Notes: generated by a model from the letters alone, not told the origin. A DNA stretch of 64,000 bases from Pseudomonadota bacterium (GCA_018242295.1 JAFECE010000005.1:1-64000); one strand, 5' to 3'. Positions 25,003-34,380 are shown, numbered from the stretch's first letter. A program made the numbers and translations.

Positions 25003-25773
25003 ATGGGAGCTCTCGAAATCGTTCTACTGCCGTGCTTGGCGGACAATTACAGCGTTCTTCTGCACGAGCCGGAAAGCGGCGAAACGGCCGTGATCGACGC
25101 GCCATGCGGAGCTACGATCAAGTCCGCCTTGGCCGAGCGGGGCTGGCGGCTCAATCACCTCTTCATAACGCATCATCACACCGATCACACGGCCGGTATT
25201 ACCGAACTCAAGGCACACTACGGCGCGAGCGTGACGGGTCCCGAAGCTGAGGCCGACCGCATTCCGGGGCTGACGCGCGTCGTCAAGGCGGGAAGCAAAC
25301 TCGCATTTGCCGGTCACCCGATCGAAATTCTCGAAACACCGGGCCACACGCTCGGCCACGTCACGTACTACTTCCCGGAAGATGGGCTGGCCTTCACCGG
25401 GGACACGCTCTTTTCGCTCGGATGCGGGCGCATTTTCGAGGGCGACCCGGAGACAATGTGGGAGTCGGTCTCGAAAATCGCGGGCTTGCCCGGCGATACC
25501 CAGATTTATTGCGGCCATGAATATACACTCAACAATGCCCGCTTCGCGCTGACCATCGAACCGGAAAACGAGGCGCTGAAAAAGCGGGTGGCCGAGGTCG
25601 AAGCCATGCGCGCGACCGGGCAGGCGACGCTGCCGACCACGATCGACGTCGAACGGGCAACCAATCCATTCCTTCGGCCGAAGTCGCGCGCGATCCAAGC
25701 CCGCCTCGGGATGCTCGGCGCGCCGGATTGGGAAGTGTTCGCGCGCCTCCGCCAGTTGAAGAACAAGGCCTGA
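25003..25773 (+). CDS. gloB: Hydroxyacylglutathione hydrolase (glyoxalase II)
   Basis: This 256-residue metallo-beta-lactamase-fold enzyme hydrolyses S-lactoylglutathione. The metal motif THHHTDHTAG is at about residues 56-65. TPGHTLGH, the bridging Asp in FTGDTLFSLGCGR, and CGHEYTLNNARFA complete the active site, all specific to GloB. The ATG at 25003 gives the canonical start MGALEIVLLPCLADNY; the open frame to 24961 was rejected. A cupin gene follows 22 nt later and may be cotranscribed. Confidence 0.95.
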   Translation: MGALEIVLLPCLADNYSVLLHEPESGETAVIDAPCGATIKSALAERGWRLNHLFITHHHTDHTAGITELKAHYGASVTGPEAEADRIPGLTRVVKAGSKLAFAGHPIEILETPGHTLGHVTYYFPEDGLAFTGDTLFSLGCGRIFEGDPETMWESVSKIAGLPGDTQIYCGHEYTLNNARFALTIEPENEALKKRVAEVEAMRATGQATLPTTIDVERATNPFLRPKSRAIQARLGMLGAPDWEVFARLRQLKNKA

Positions 25774-25795
25774 CCGGCTGCCCGAGGAGGATCCT

Positions 25796-26245
25796 TTGAA
25801 GCGAGATCTCTCCGGCGACGACGTGATCGAAATGCTCGGCCTTTCCCCTCACCCGGAGGGTGGACATTTCCGCGAAACGTTTCGCGATGCGGCCGAGCCC
25901 GGAACGCGCGCGGCTTCGACCGCTATCTATTTTCTCTTGAAGGCCGGTGAACGCTCACACTGGCACGCGGTCGATGCGGCGGAGGCCTGGCACTTCTATG
26001 CGGGCGATCCCTTACTGCTCGAAGTGTCGCCGACGGGCGGCCCGATCACGCGCATACGTCTCGGCGTCGACCTTAGCGAAGGCGAGCGGCCGCAAGCCAT
26101 CGTTCCGTCCGGTCATTGGCAACAGGCACGTAGCCTCGGAAAATGGACGCTGGTCGGATGCACCGTCGCGCCGGCCTTCATGTTCGAAGGCTTTGTTCTG
26201 ACGGCGCCGGATTTCTCTCCGGACGCGCCACCATCCGTCGATTGA
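25796..26245 (+). CDS. Cupin family protein (DUF985)
   Basis: This 149-residue single-cupin protein has LSPHPEGGHFRETFR and STAIYFLLKAGERSHWHAVDAAEAWHFYAGDPL, the signature of the DUF985 cupins. The His residues could bind metal or a sugar-like ligand. The start is a TTG at 25796 preceded by GAGGAGGATC, a strong ribosome site. It follows gloB closely and may share its transcript. The reaction, if any, is unknown. Confidence 0.88.
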   Translation: MKRDLSGDDVIEMLGLSPHPEGGHFRETFRDAAEPGTRAASTAIYFLLKAGERSHWHAVDAAEAWHFYAGDPLLLEVSPTGGPITRIRLGVDLSEGERPQAIVPSGHWQQARSLGKWTLVGCTVAPAFMFEGFVLTAPDFSPDAPPSVD

Positions 26246-26452
26246 GCGGCGAAGCTGCAACAGCAGAAAGCCTTTCGCCAACAATCCACACGTCGTCCCC
26301 AACTGCCTTTTCCGGCGCCGTGGCGCGATGGCCTTCCATCCACGGGTTAATTGCCCCTTTCCGCCAACAGTGCGGTAGCGCTTCTTGCTGGAGGCCTTCG
26401 ACTCGTCAACAGTGACGGCGAATCATGTTCCGATTCACGGGGGTTGCAGTCC

Positions 26453-28423
26453 ATGAAACGCGAGTCCTCAGGACCCGTCCTATCAACGGTGTTTGTCGAT
26501 TACGACAACATCTACCTATCTTTGAAACGTAAGAACGAAGACGCTGCGAAGCGTTTCGCCAAAGACAGTGCCGTGTGGCTGCAAGGAATTGCGTCCGGCG
26601 AACTCATCACGTCCACGAACTCGTATTCATTGCCCGGCGAGCGCCGCATCGCGATGAACCGCTGCTACGGCAATCCTGTTCCCCGCCGCAATGCGCACGA
26701 CAATTCGACAGACATGAACTCGTTCCCGTTCATCCGTCATCACTTCCTGCGCGCGGGGTTCGAGGTCATCGATTGCCCGCCGCTGACGGCGCAGCTGAAG
26801 AATTCCGCGGACATCCGGATCGTCATGGACGTTCGTGATATTCTCAATCACGATACGTATTTCGACGAGTTCATCCTGCTGTCGGGCGATGCCGATTTCA
26901 CGCCGCTGCTGCATCGCTTGCGCGCACACGCACGCCGCACGGTCGTCTTTGCAAACGATCATACCGCGCAGCCCTATACGGCAATCAGCGACGGCGAAAT
27001 TCGTGAATCCAACCTCATAACGCTGCTGACCAGCGGTGCCCGCGCGATTTCAGGCGAAAGTCCGCGCGAGATTTCGGCGCCCGCTCCGGCCATCGATGTC
27101 GAGGCGGCGCGGAAGGCCATTGTCGCCGAGGTCGTGGAATTCGTCCGCCTTGCGCCGCAGGCCGTGCCTCTCGAAACGCTGGCCGACCGGGCGGTGCGCG
27201 TCATCGGCCGCGATAAGACGGTCGGCACGAACTGGGGTGGCTATGGTTCCTTCCGCGATCTGCTTCTTGCCGACCTTCCGGACGACATTCATCTCAGCGA
27301 CACGCCGCCTTATACGGTATTCGACGGCAACCGGCACATCTCGGCGTCTGGACTGATCGCGCCTCAGCTGGCGCCGCCAGTCGCGGAGCCGCGCCGTCGC
27401 GAACCCGAGCCTGAGCCGATGCGCGCCGAACCGCAGCCGCAACAGGCCGCGTTGTCGGCACCGGCACGGATGCCTTCGTCGGCCGCGCCGCAGAACGCCT
27501 ATCCCTCAACCCTACCGCCGTCGCGTTACATCGACCGGGTGACGCCTGCCGCACCTCCGGCGCCGCCGATGCCGTCTCCACGCATGCCGGAACTCACGGC
27601 CATTGCTCCGGCGGCCGCGCAAGCTTCGATTGCCCAGGCTGCGGCCGCTCCGGCATTGCCGCCGCGACGGCAGCCAATCGCGCCGCCGCCTCAGCAGGCG
27701 AGCTATCAGCCTGAACCGCGCCGCGAACTGGCGCGGCCGCAGGCTTCGCAGACTCCTCCGCCGCCGGCGACGGCCGCACCGCGTGGCGCCGATCACGCGA
27801 CGCAGATCCAGCAGTCGATCGCGCGGATCCACGAGGCTTGCCAGGCGCCGGCGCTGGCTCCGGCCGAATATCGCGTTCTCTTCGATGTCATGTCGCAAGA
27901 GATCTCGACGAACGGACTGCAGGGCGCGCAGACGCTCGTCAACATTACACAGCGGGCACGTGAATTCGGCCTCGACATCAAGCGCGACGATCTGCGTTTC
28001 ATCTACGACGTGGTGAGCGAGAGCGATCCGTGGTTCGAGCAGGGAACGTCGGCGAGCCTCTTCGCGGGGCGGTTCCGCAACTTCGTCGTGGCGCGCTGCC
28101 GTAGTCAGGGGCTCAGCCTGTCCGCCGACGAACTGGATCTGATCGAGGCCTGGTTCTCGGCGCCTCAGCCGCAGCAGGCGGCGCGGCAGCAACCGGCTTA
28201 CGGTGGGCGTGCCGCTCCCGGGGCCGCGTTGCAGCAGCAGACGTCAGCGCCGATGCCGGGGGCGTCTGCGCCCGGGGGCGAGCGCTGGTGGAACAACGAA
28301 GAGGGCCGGCAGCAGATGGTCGAGCAGCAGCGGGATGCCGAGCGGCGCACGGCCTATGCGCATGCCCAGGGGGACGGCGAGGAGGAGTTTCCGCGCATCG
28401 TCACATCACGCTTCCGCGGCTGA
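26453..28423 (+). CDS. NYN-domain (LabA/DUF88, PIN-like) protein with possible LOTUS-like domain
   Basis: This protein has 656 residues. A NYN/PIN-like nuclease domain spans about 1-195, with acidic clusters in VFVDYDNIYLSL, IRIVMDVRDIL and LLSGDADFTPLLHRL, the expected catalytic Asp positions. A segment of about 80 residues (216-297) with GTNWGGYGSFRDLLLADLP and TPPYTVFDG resembles an OST-HTH/LOTUS fold. A Pro/Ala/Gln-rich linker follows (298-446). Then comes a helical domain (446-576; VLFDVMSQEISTNGLQGA), which I do not recognise. The ATG at 26453 is preferred; the frame is open to 26351. An RNA-related role is inferred from the family. Confidence 0.85.
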   Translation: MKRESSGPVLSTVFVDYDNIYLSLKRKNEDAAKRFAKDSAVWLQGIASGELITSTNSYSLPGERRIAMNRCYGNPVPRRNAHDNSTDMNSFPFIRHHFLRAGFEVIDCPPLTAQLKNSADIRIVMDVRDILNHDTYFDEFILLSGDADFTPLLHRLRAHARRTVVFANDHTAQPYTAISDGEIRESNLITLLTSGARAISGESPREISAPAPAIDVEAARKAIVAEVVEFVRLAPQAVPLETLADRAVRVIGRDKTVGTNWGGYGSFRDLLLADLPDDIHLSDTPPYTVFDGNRHISASGLIAPQLAPPVAEPRRREPEPEPMRAEPQPQQAALSAPARMPSSAAPQNAYPSTLPPSRYIDRVTPAAPPAPPMPSPRMPELTAIAPAAAQASIAQAAAAPALPPRRQPIAPPPQQASYQPEPRRELARPQASQTPPPPATAAPRGADHATQIQQSIARIHEACQAPALAPAEYRVLFDVMSQEISTNGLQGAQTLVNITQRAREFGLDIKRDDLRFIYDVVSESDPWFEQGTSASLFAGRFRNFVVARCRSQGLSLSADELDLIEAWFSAPQPQQAARQQPAYGGRAAPGAALQQQTSAPMPGASAPGGERWWNNEEGRQQMVEQQRDAERRTAYAHAQGDGEEEFPRIVTSRFRG

Positions 28424-28448
28424 CATTCCGTCTGCACCGATGCCAAAC

Positions 28449-28484
28449 AAAAAGGCTCTGCGGGATTTCCGGCAGAGCCTTTTT
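28449..28484. terminator. Bidirectional rho-independent terminator
   Basis: A 13-bp stem, AAAAAGGCTCTGC (28449-28461) with GCAGAGCCTTTTT (28472-28484), separates the convergent NYN and phaB genes. A/T runs on both sides let it work on either strand. Confidence 0.92.
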
Positions 28485-28536
28485 CATGTGCGTGAGTTGT
28501 TACCGGCGAACTCGCCGCCGGGATCGCGAGGGCCTA

Positions 28537-29265
28537 TTAGCCCGCGAGATATTGACCGCCGTTTGCGGTGAGCGTCGAGCCGGTGATGAAGCCAGCGTCG
28601 TCAGATGCGAGAAACACCACGCAGCGTGCGATCTCGTCGGGTTCGCCGAGACGGCCGACCGGAATTTGCGGAAGAATGCTCTTCTCGAGAACGTCCTGCG
28701 GGACTGCCTTGACCATCTCGGTTGCAATGTAGCCGGGGCAGATGACGTTGACGGTGATGCCGGCGCGCGCGCCTTCCTGTGCCAGCGCTTTCGTGAACCC
28801 GATGTCGCCGGCTTTCGATGCCGAGTAGTTCACCTGGCCCATTTGGCCTTTCTGGCCGTTGATCGACGAGATGTTGATGACGCGTCCGAACTTTCTGGCG
28901 CGCATCCCTTCCCAAACCTGACGGGTGACGTTGAACAAGCCGTTGAGGTTCGTCCCGATGACGTCGTCCCACTGCTGCTTCGTCATCTTGTGGAACATGA
29001 CGTCGCGCGTGATGCCGGCGTTGTTGACGAGAACGTCGATGGGGCCGACGTCCTTGGTGATCTGCTGGACGGCTTTCTCCGTCGCCTCGTAGTTGCCGAC
29101 GTCGAACTTGTAGACGGGAATGCCCGTTTCGGCCTGGAATGCCTGCGCGGCAGCGTCGTTACCGGCATAGCTCGCAGCAACGCGGTAGCCTTTGTTCTTA
29201 AGTGCAATCGATATCGCGTGGCCGATGCCGCGCGTGCCTCCGGTGACGAGGGCAACCCGTGCCAT
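28537..29265 (-). CDS. phaB: Acetoacetyl-CoA reductase PhaB
   Basis: This 242-residue short-chain dehydrogenase reduces acetoacetyl-CoA to (R)-3-hydroxybutyryl-CoA for polyhydroxybutyrate. It carries TGGTRGIGHAIS at the N-terminus, the NAG block VNNAGITRD and the catalytic YSASK (Tyr and Lys). The C-terminal GGQYLAG is the usual PhaB ending. The ATG at 29265 is preceded by AGGAGA; the open frame back to 29451 lies in antisense phaA. It is transcribed after phaA with a 94-nt spacer that holds a hairpin. The polymer synthase phaC is not in the window. Confidence 0.93.
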   Translation of the reverse strand: MARVALVTGGTRGIGHAISIALKNKGYRVAASYAGNDAAAQAFQAETGIPVYKFDVGNYEATEKAVQQITKDVGPIDVLVNNAGITRDVMFHKMTKQQWDDVIGTNLNGLFNVTRQVWEGMRARKFGRVINISSINGQKGQMGQVNYSASKAGDIGFTKALAQEGARAGITVNVICPGYIATEMVKAVPQDVLEKSILPQIPVGRLGEPDEIARCVVFLASDDAGFITGSTLTANGGQYLAG

Positions 29266-29316
29266 AGTATTATCTCCTGGATTTTTTTGTTTCTGCTTGT
29301 GATTGGATGGGAGGAA

Positions 29317-29340
29317 GCAGCCGCTCGTCCGAACGGCTGC
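29317..29340 (-). other. Intercistronic stem-loop between phaA and phaB
   Basis: GCAGCCG (29317-29323) pairs with CGGCTGC (29334-29340) across a 10-nt loop. No T-run follows on the minus strand, so a processing or stability element is more likely than a terminator. Confidence 0.35.
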
Positions 29341-29359
29341 GTTCAAGAGTTGAAGAGGC

Positions 29360-30550
29360 TCAGTCGCGCGCGATGCACATGGCGACGCCCATACCGCCGC
29401 CGATGCACAACGTTGCGAGGCCCTTCTTGGCATCACGGCGCTGCATTTCATAAACGAGCGTATTCAAGATGCGCGCGCCCGATGCGCCGATCGGATGACC
29501 GATTGCGATCGCACCGCCGTTGACGTTGACCTTGTCGGCATCCCAGCCGAGGCCCTTGTTCACTGCGAGCGCTTGCGCTGCGAACGCCTCGTTGGCTTCG
29601 ATCAAATCAAGATCGTGGATCGTCCATCCGGCTTTCTCGAGCGCCTTCTTCGAAGCGGAGATCGGGCCGGTGCCCATGATCGAGGGATCGACGCCCGTGG
29701 TCGCCCACGAAACGATGCGCGCGAGCGGAGTGATGCCGCGCTTTTTGGCTTCTTCCGCAGTCATCAGCACGACGACGGCGGCGCCATCGTTGATGCCGGA
29801 GGCGTTGGCAGCCGTAACGGTGCCTTCCTTTGGATCGAAGGCCGGGCGCAACTTGGCGATGCCGTCGTAGGTCACGCCGTCCTTGATGTATTCGTCCTGC
29901 TCGACGACGGTGTCGCCCTTCTTGCCCTTGATCGTGACGGGCGTGATTTCGTCCTTGAACTTTCCGGCCTTCCGCGCAGCTTCGGCCTTGTTCTGCGAGG
30001 CGACGGCGAACTTGTCCTGCTCTTCGCGCGTGATCTGCCACTGGCGAGCGACGTTCTCGGCCGTCGTGCCCATGTGATAATTATTGAAGGCGTCCCAGAG
30101 GCCGTCCTTCACCATCGTATCGATGAACTTGATGTCGCCCATCTTCGTGCCGTCGCGCATGTGGGCCGCGTGGGTCGACTGGCTCATGCTTTCCTGGCCG
30201 CCGGCGACTACGATCGATGCGGCGCCGGTCTGGATCTGCTGCATTCCGAGCGCAACTGCGCGGAGACCCGAACCACAGATCTGGTTGACGCTCCAGGCGG
30301 GCGAATCTACCGGAATTCCGGCGCCGACTGATGCCTGACGGGCCGGGCCCTGGCCTTGAGCTGCGGTCAGAACCTGACCGAGAATAACTTCGGAGACATC
30401 GCCTGCAGGTACGTTGGCGCGCTGAAGCGCTGCCTTGATCGCGATCTCGCCGAGTTTCGAAGCCGGCAGCGACGCCAAAGTGCCGTTGAAGGAACCGACT
30501 GGCGTGCGTGCCGCACTCGCAATAACGATTGTCGAAGCGTCCTGGCTCAT
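29360..30550 (-). CDS. phaA: Acetyl-CoA acetyltransferase (beta-ketothiolase) PhaA
   Basis: This 396-residue thiolase condenses two acetyl-CoA. The acylated Cys is C92 in [10 protein letters not shown], with the His in [10 protein letters not shown] and the second Cys in [11 protein letters not shown]. Length and motifs are standard. The ATG at 30550 has GGGAGGGG upstream, and a longer frame from 30571 is not needed. It is followed by phaB and is divergent from phaR. Two GCAGTGC motifs in the gap may be PhaR sites. Confidence 0.94.
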   Translation of the reverse strand: MSQDASTIVIASAARTPVGSFNGTLASLPASKLGEIAIKAALQRANVPAGDVSEVILGQVLTAAQGQGPARQASVGAGIPVDSPAWSVNQICGSGLRAVALGMQQIQTGAASIVVAGGQESMSQSTHAAHMRDGTKMGDIKFIDTMVKDGLWDAFNNYHMGTTAENVARQWQITREEQDKFAVASQNKAEAARKAGKFKDEITPVTIKGKKGDTVVEQDEYIKDGVTYDGIAKLRPAFDPKEGTVTAANASGINDGAAVVVLMTAEEAKKRGITPLARIVSWATTGVDPSIMGTGPISASKKALEKAGWTIHDLDLIEANEAFAAQALAVNKGLGWDADKVNVNGGAIAIGHPIGASGARILNTLVYEMQRRDAKKGLATLCIGGGMGVAMCIARD

Positions 30551-30642
30551 TGTCGGCCCCTCCCTGGGCACAAGTCTGTCTTTTGCTTAAGATTTATCGA
30601 ACACGCTGCCGGCGCGCCAGTTATTACGGCCTCATTCAGCAA

Positions 30643-30662
30643 GCAAAGCCACTTTGCAGTGC
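30643..30662. promoter_or_regulatory. Candidate PhaR site near phaA
   Basis: GCAAAG-CCA-CTTTGC is a perfect 6-bp inverted repeat that overlaps GCAGTGC at 30656-30662. A second GCAGTGC occurs at 30782-30788. PhaR of other alphaproteobacteria recognises TGC-rich palindromes, so control of phaA is plausible; this is inferred. Confidence 0.4.
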
Positions 30663-30776
30663 GTGGTTATTTTCAGCAATTGCGACCTCTTGCCTATACT
30701 GCCCGACGGCATTGGTTCGGCCCCGCCCAAAAGAGTGACAGAAACGTCTGGCGGTGATGGGCAAGGGTGTGGTACG

Positions 30777-30790
30777 CTGCCGCAGTGCAG
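30777..30790. promoter_or_regulatory. Candidate PhaR autoregulatory site
   Basis: CTGCCGCAGTGCAG contains CTGC and GCAG arms and repeats the GCAGTGC of the site near phaA. It lies 44 nt before the phaR start, suitable for autorepression; binding is inferred. Confidence 0.4.
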
Positions 30791-30833
30791 CAACCTGCCG
30801 GTACGCCGCCGTTAGTAGAGATCGCGAACGCCA

Positions 30834-31478
30834 ATGTTGACCAATCCAGATCCGCAGACACAGGCCCCGAAGCGCGAGGCCGTCGTTATTAAAAAATACG
30901 CCAATCGGCGGCTTTATAATACCGAAACCAGTACGTACGTAACTCTGGAAGATCTCGCGAAAATGGTTCGCGGCGATCGCGACTTCGTCGTTTACGACGC
31001 GAAGAACGGCGATGACCTGACGCACGCAGTTCTGACGCAGATCATCGTCGAGCAGGAAAGCCGCGAAGGCGGGCAAGCGCTGCTGCCCATTCCTTTCCTT
31101 CGCCAGCTCATTCGCTTCTACGACGATAGCATCGCCCGCATGGTGCCGAGCTATCTGCAATTCAGTCTCGAGCATCTCGCGAAAGAGCAGAGCCGTTTTC
31201 GCGAACAGTTCGCGTCGGCCTTCTCAAACCCGGCGGCGGCTTTCGATTTCTACCAACAGCAAGCCCGGCAGAACATGGCCATGTTCGAACAGGCGATGTC
31301 GATGTGGGCGTCGTTCGGAACGCCAGGCAAGGGCGGCAAGCCAGGCGAAGGCCAGGCTTCGGGAGCGGCGGCTGCGAGCACCGAGTCGACTGGCGATCGC
31401 GACGAGCTGAGTGAGCTCAAGTCGCAGCTGTCAGCCATGCAGCAGAAAATCGAAAAGCTCTCGCAGTCGCGTCCCTGA
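30834..31478 (+). CDS. phaR: Polyhydroxyalkanoate synthesis repressor PhaR
   Basis: This 214-residue regulator has the DNA-binding PhaR N-terminus (VVIKKYANRRLYNTETSTYVTLEDLA, about residues 18-43). The PHB-accumulation domain, with DDLTHAVLTQIIVEQESREGG, follows. The C-terminus is low-complexity and coiled (LSELKSQLSAMQQKIEKL). It should repress phasin and PHB genes and be released by polymer granules. Its divergent position to phaAB fits that job. Confidence 0.94.
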   Translation: MLTNPDPQTQAPKREAVVIKKYANRRLYNTETSTYVTLEDLAKMVRGDRDFVVYDAKNGDDLTHAVLTQIIVEQESREGGQALLPIPFLRQLIRFYDDSIARMVPSYLQFSLEHLAKEQSRFREQFASAFSNPAAAFDFYQQQARQNMAMFEQAMSMWASFGTPGKGGKPGEGQASGAAAASTESTGDRDELSELKSQLSAMQQKIEKLSQSRP

Positions 31479-31517
31479 GCCAGCCTCTGCGCCAAGCCTC
31501 TTAGCGCATCCGGCGTG

Positions 31518-33290
31518 TCAGGCGGCTTTGACGTAGTCGGAGCTGTCGAAGGGCATTCCGTAGTAATAGCCCTGCATGTACGTGACACCTGCATCGATCA
31601 GGTATTTCGCGGCGCGCTCGTCGCCGACCCATTCAGCGACCGTTTCCACGCCCAACGATTTCGCAAGTTCGATCATCGTTTTTACGAAAATCTGGTCGCT
31701 GGCATCGTCGGCGATGTTCTTCACGAACGCACCGTCGATCTTCACCATATCGACCTTCAGCAGCTTCAGATTTTTGAAGGACGTGTAGCCCGCGCCGAAA
31801 TCGTCGATTGCGACGCGGCAGCCGAGTTCCTTCAAGGTATCGACGAAGCTGACGGACTGATCGAGCTCCTGAAGCGCAACCGTTTCCGTGATCTCCACGA
31901 TCATTCTTCGCAGAACGTCGGGATTGCCCGCGGTCAGACGGCGCAGCGTCTTCAGCCAATCTCTGTCGGTGCACGTGAGACCAGATACGTTGACGGACAA
32001 AACCAACTCGCGGTGTTTCTTCAATAGCTCGACCGTCAGCTCAAGTGTCCTGCGATCGATGAGGCGCGCAAGGCCAAGCTGTTCGGCGATGGGTACGAAC
32101 TCGCCCGCGGAGACGAGACTGCCGTCATGCCGCTCCATCCGCAGCAACGCCTCGTAGATTTCAGCCTTGCCGCTGCTCGTCGCGACCATCGGCTGAAGCA
32201 CGAGACGCATACGGTTTTCATCGATGGCGCTAACGACACCTTCCGCGATCGTTTTGTTGCGAAGGCGCGCTCCTTCTCCTGCGGGGGACGGCTCATAGAG
32301 CACAAAGCAATCGAAGCGCTTCGACTTGGCGACGTCCAGCGTCCGGAGCGCAAAGTTCACTGTGTCCTGAACGGAATTGGCTTGGTCGGGGATGATGACG
32401 CCGCCGAGGGAAATGGTCGCCGCCAGCTGCGCAGCCGAAGTCATTATGGTTGCATCGCGGACGGCATCGATGAATCTCTCGGCTGCGGCGTGCACAGCGT
32501 TGGCGCCGCAGTTCATCAGGATGAGACCGAATTTATTGGCGGAGTAGCGTCCGATGACGTCGCCGCCACGCAGCTTGGCTCGAATGCGGCGTCCGACTTC
32601 GGCGATGACCTCGTCGCCGACTTCGAGGCCGAACGTCTCGTTGATGACCGCCAGGTTGTTCACCGAGATCATGAGAAACGCGCAGGAGCGGCGATCGCGC
32701 TCGGTGCGCGAGAGCACGGTGCCGAGGGCTTGCGTCAAGCGGATGCGATTGAGCTGACCCGTCAGCTCGTCGATGTCGTTGCGCGCGAGAAGGAGCTGCT
32801 GTTCAAGGTACTGGTCGTCGACGATGCGGACGACGCCGCGCGCGAGCTGCGGATGTCCATCGGGTCCAGGCCACCATCGCCCCTGGTCTTCGAGACGCAC
32901 TTCCCTGCCGCTGCGCAGGCCACCCGGACGCAGCCGATACTGAATGCGATAGGGAACGCCGCGCAGATTGTCGGCTCCAACGCTGCGCGAAAAGGCTTGG
33001 AGGCGGATGTTCAAATGCTCGGGTGCGATCAGCTCGTGATAGGCGGCGCCCGTCGAGATCGTGCTTAGATCGCCGATGCCGAGAATTTCGAGAGCATTGC
33101 TTTCCCAGTCCATCCGACCGGTTCGAAGGTCCCACGCGTAGGCGGTTTCCTCAACGGCGGAGAGAATGCCAACGAGGTCGAGCCCCTCGGAATCCGTGTG
33201 GGGATCGCTTTTTGCCGAAGCTGCGGATTGCGGTTCGTCCTCGGGCAGCGCGCCTTCAGATCCACGGTCAGCGTCATGTCCCGAAATCAC
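31518..33290 (-). CDS. c-di-GMP phosphodiesterase: PAS-like, degenerate GGDEF and intact EAL
   Basis: This cytoplasmic protein of about 590 residues has a PAS-like sensor (about 35-160; YAWDLRTGRMDWESNALEILGI). The GGDEF domain follows, its signature decayed to SANKF in IGRYSANKFGLIL, so cyclase activity is unlikely. The EAL domain (about 340-580) keeps the key residues: YEALLR, VNVSG, IVEITET, AIDDFGAGY, VKIDG and ETVAEWV. It should hydrolyse c-di-GMP, perhaps regulated by the GGDEF and PAS parts. Two in-frame GTG starts lie at 33296 and 33290; AGAGGG is spaced better for 33290. No TM segment is seen. Confidence 0.9.
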   Translation of the reverse strand: MISGHDADRGSEGALPEDEPQSAASAKSDPHTDSEGLDLVGILSAVEETAYAWDLRTGRMDWESNALEILGIGDLSTISTGAAYHELIAPEHLNIRLQAFSRSVGADNLRGVPYRIQYRLRPGGLRSGREVRLEDQGRWWPGPDGHPQLARGVVRIVDDQYLEQQLLLARNDIDELTGQLNRIRLTQALGTVLSRTERDRRSCAFLMISVNNLAVINETFGLEVGDEVIAEVGRRIRAKLRGGDVIGRYSANKFGLILMNCGANAVHAAAERFIDAVRDATIMTSAAQLAATISLGGVIIPDQANSVQDTVNFALRTLDVAKSKRFDCFVLYEPSPAGEGARLRNKTIAEGVVSAIDENRMRLVLQPMVATSSGKAEIYEALLRMERHDGSLVSAGEFVPIAEQLGLARLIDRRTLELTVELLKKHRELVLSVNVSGLTCTDRDWLKTLRRLTAGNPDVLRRMIVEITETVALQELDQSVSFVDTLKELGCRVAIDDFGAGYTSFKNLKLLKVDMVKIDGAFVKNIADDASDQIFVKTMIELAKSLGVETVAEWVGDERAAKYLIDAGVTYMQGYYYGMPFDSSDYVKAA

Positions 33291-33398
33291 GGTCACCCTC
33301 TGCTCTCTCGCCGCTACCCTTCGAATATCGGGAAGTCGAGGGTGCTCGAGTTGAAGGGAAAACCAATTCGGCCGGCTTCACAAGCGCCAAAATCGCAC

Positions 33399-33439
33399 AT
33401 TTACGGGCGCCGAAGGATGAAGCTCCGGGGCCCGTAAAT
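33399..33439 (-). terminator. Stem-loop between the membrane protein gene and the EAL gene
   Basis: ATTTACGGGC (33399-33408) pairs perfectly with GCCCGTAAAT (33430-33439) around a 21-nt loop. It follows the stop of the upstream minus-strand gene by 17 nt. No strong T-run follows, so termination is probable, not certain. Confidence 0.5.
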
Positions 33440-33456
33440 ATTAAACGTCGATAACC

Positions 33457-33861
33457 TTATTGGTCGGCGCCGATGTTGAGATCGCGGCGGGCGACACGGA
33501 TGCCGATCGTGTAGCCACCAATCACGTCGATGAGCGTGGCGATCAAGATCAGGAAAAAGACCGATGTCGCGGCTTGCGGCACCATCAGGAACTCAGCCCC
33601 TACCGCCATGAAGACGACCATCGAAAGTGCGTGGTCGATCAGCGTCGACGTCGTGGTGAACGTCGATTTAACGATCTCGATAAAGAGCAGGACCAGGGTG
33701 ACGAGCAAAATGAAGTCGCCCCAGGTGAACGCCCAGTCACCGCCGCTCAGGAGGTGGATCCTGAAAATCTCGTTGTGCAGAGCCTCCGGCCCGATCGTCA
33801 GGACGATCGCATTGTAAAGGATGAATGCGAGGACCAAGAGCGGAATGGCTCTAACGGACAT
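33457..33861 (-). CDS. Four-TM membrane protein, 134 aa, unknown (PsiE-like shape)
   Basis: Four hydrophobic segments are clear: about residues 6-24, 50-65, 78-95 and 100-118. They end in a basic cytoplasmic tail (GIRVARRDLN). AGGAGA 6 nt before the ATG at 33861 supports the start. The compact four-helix plan is reminiscent of PsiE-type proteins but no specific motif confirms it. It is followed by a stem-loop and then the EAL gene on the same strand, so it is probably separate from it. Confidence 0.75.
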   Translation of the reverse strand: MSVRAIPLLVLAFILYNAIVLTIGPEALHNEIFRIHLLSGGDWAFTWGDFILLVTLVLLFIEIVKSTFTTTSTLIDHALSMVVFMAVGAEFLMVPQAATSVFFLILIATLIDVIGGYTIGIRVARRDLNIGADQ

Positions 33862-34019
33862 GAAAGCTCTCCTGCATAATTAATCACCCCCCTGGGGCGA
33901 GCCCGCGCTTTTTGGCACGGTAAACGGCTTTTGCCAAGCAACGGTGGCCAGCAAAAGGCGACAGGCGCCGCTGCGTTGGCAACGGCGCCCTAAATTTCAA
34001 CCGGAGCAGCGAGGCTGTC

Positions 34020-34205
34020 TTATTCTTCGGCTGCGGGCGGCAGGATCTGCCGGCCACGGTACTTGCCCGACTTCAGGTCGATGTGGTGCGGGCGGCGACG
34101 CTCGCCGCTGTCCTTGTCCTCGACATAGGCGTTCGCCGTGAGGGCATCGTGAGAACGACGCTGGCCCCGCTTCATGGGGGACGTCTTTTTGCGCGGAACT
34201 GCCAT
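34020..34205 (-). CDS. rpmF: 50S ribosomal protein L32
   Basis: This 61-residue ribosomal protein reads [19 protein letters not shown], the canonical L32 start, and ends [12 protein letters not shown]. It has no CxxC pair, so it is the zinc-independent form. GGAG 7 nt before the ATG at 34205 supports the start. A GGCGCCG/CGGCGCC hairpin (33964-33989) downstream may act as its terminator, with only a distant T-run. It follows mtgA by 175 nt. Confidence 0.96.
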   Translation of the reverse strand: MAVPRKKTSPMKRGQRRSHDALTANAYVEDKDSGERRRPHHIDLKSGKYRGRQILPPAAEE

Positions 34206-34380
34206 CGTCTTGCTCCAAATGTGACAACCGCCGCCAAAGCGGTCGGGCCGCCGAACGAGCGGCGGGAAAGCCTATCTCAAATCGCTGGATAAACCGGCGG
34301 CGCCGTTTCCGGGCGCTCGGTACCTTGGGCGGCGCTTATACGCAAGTTGTCGAAGAAATGCCAGTCCCCCCGCCAAACCT

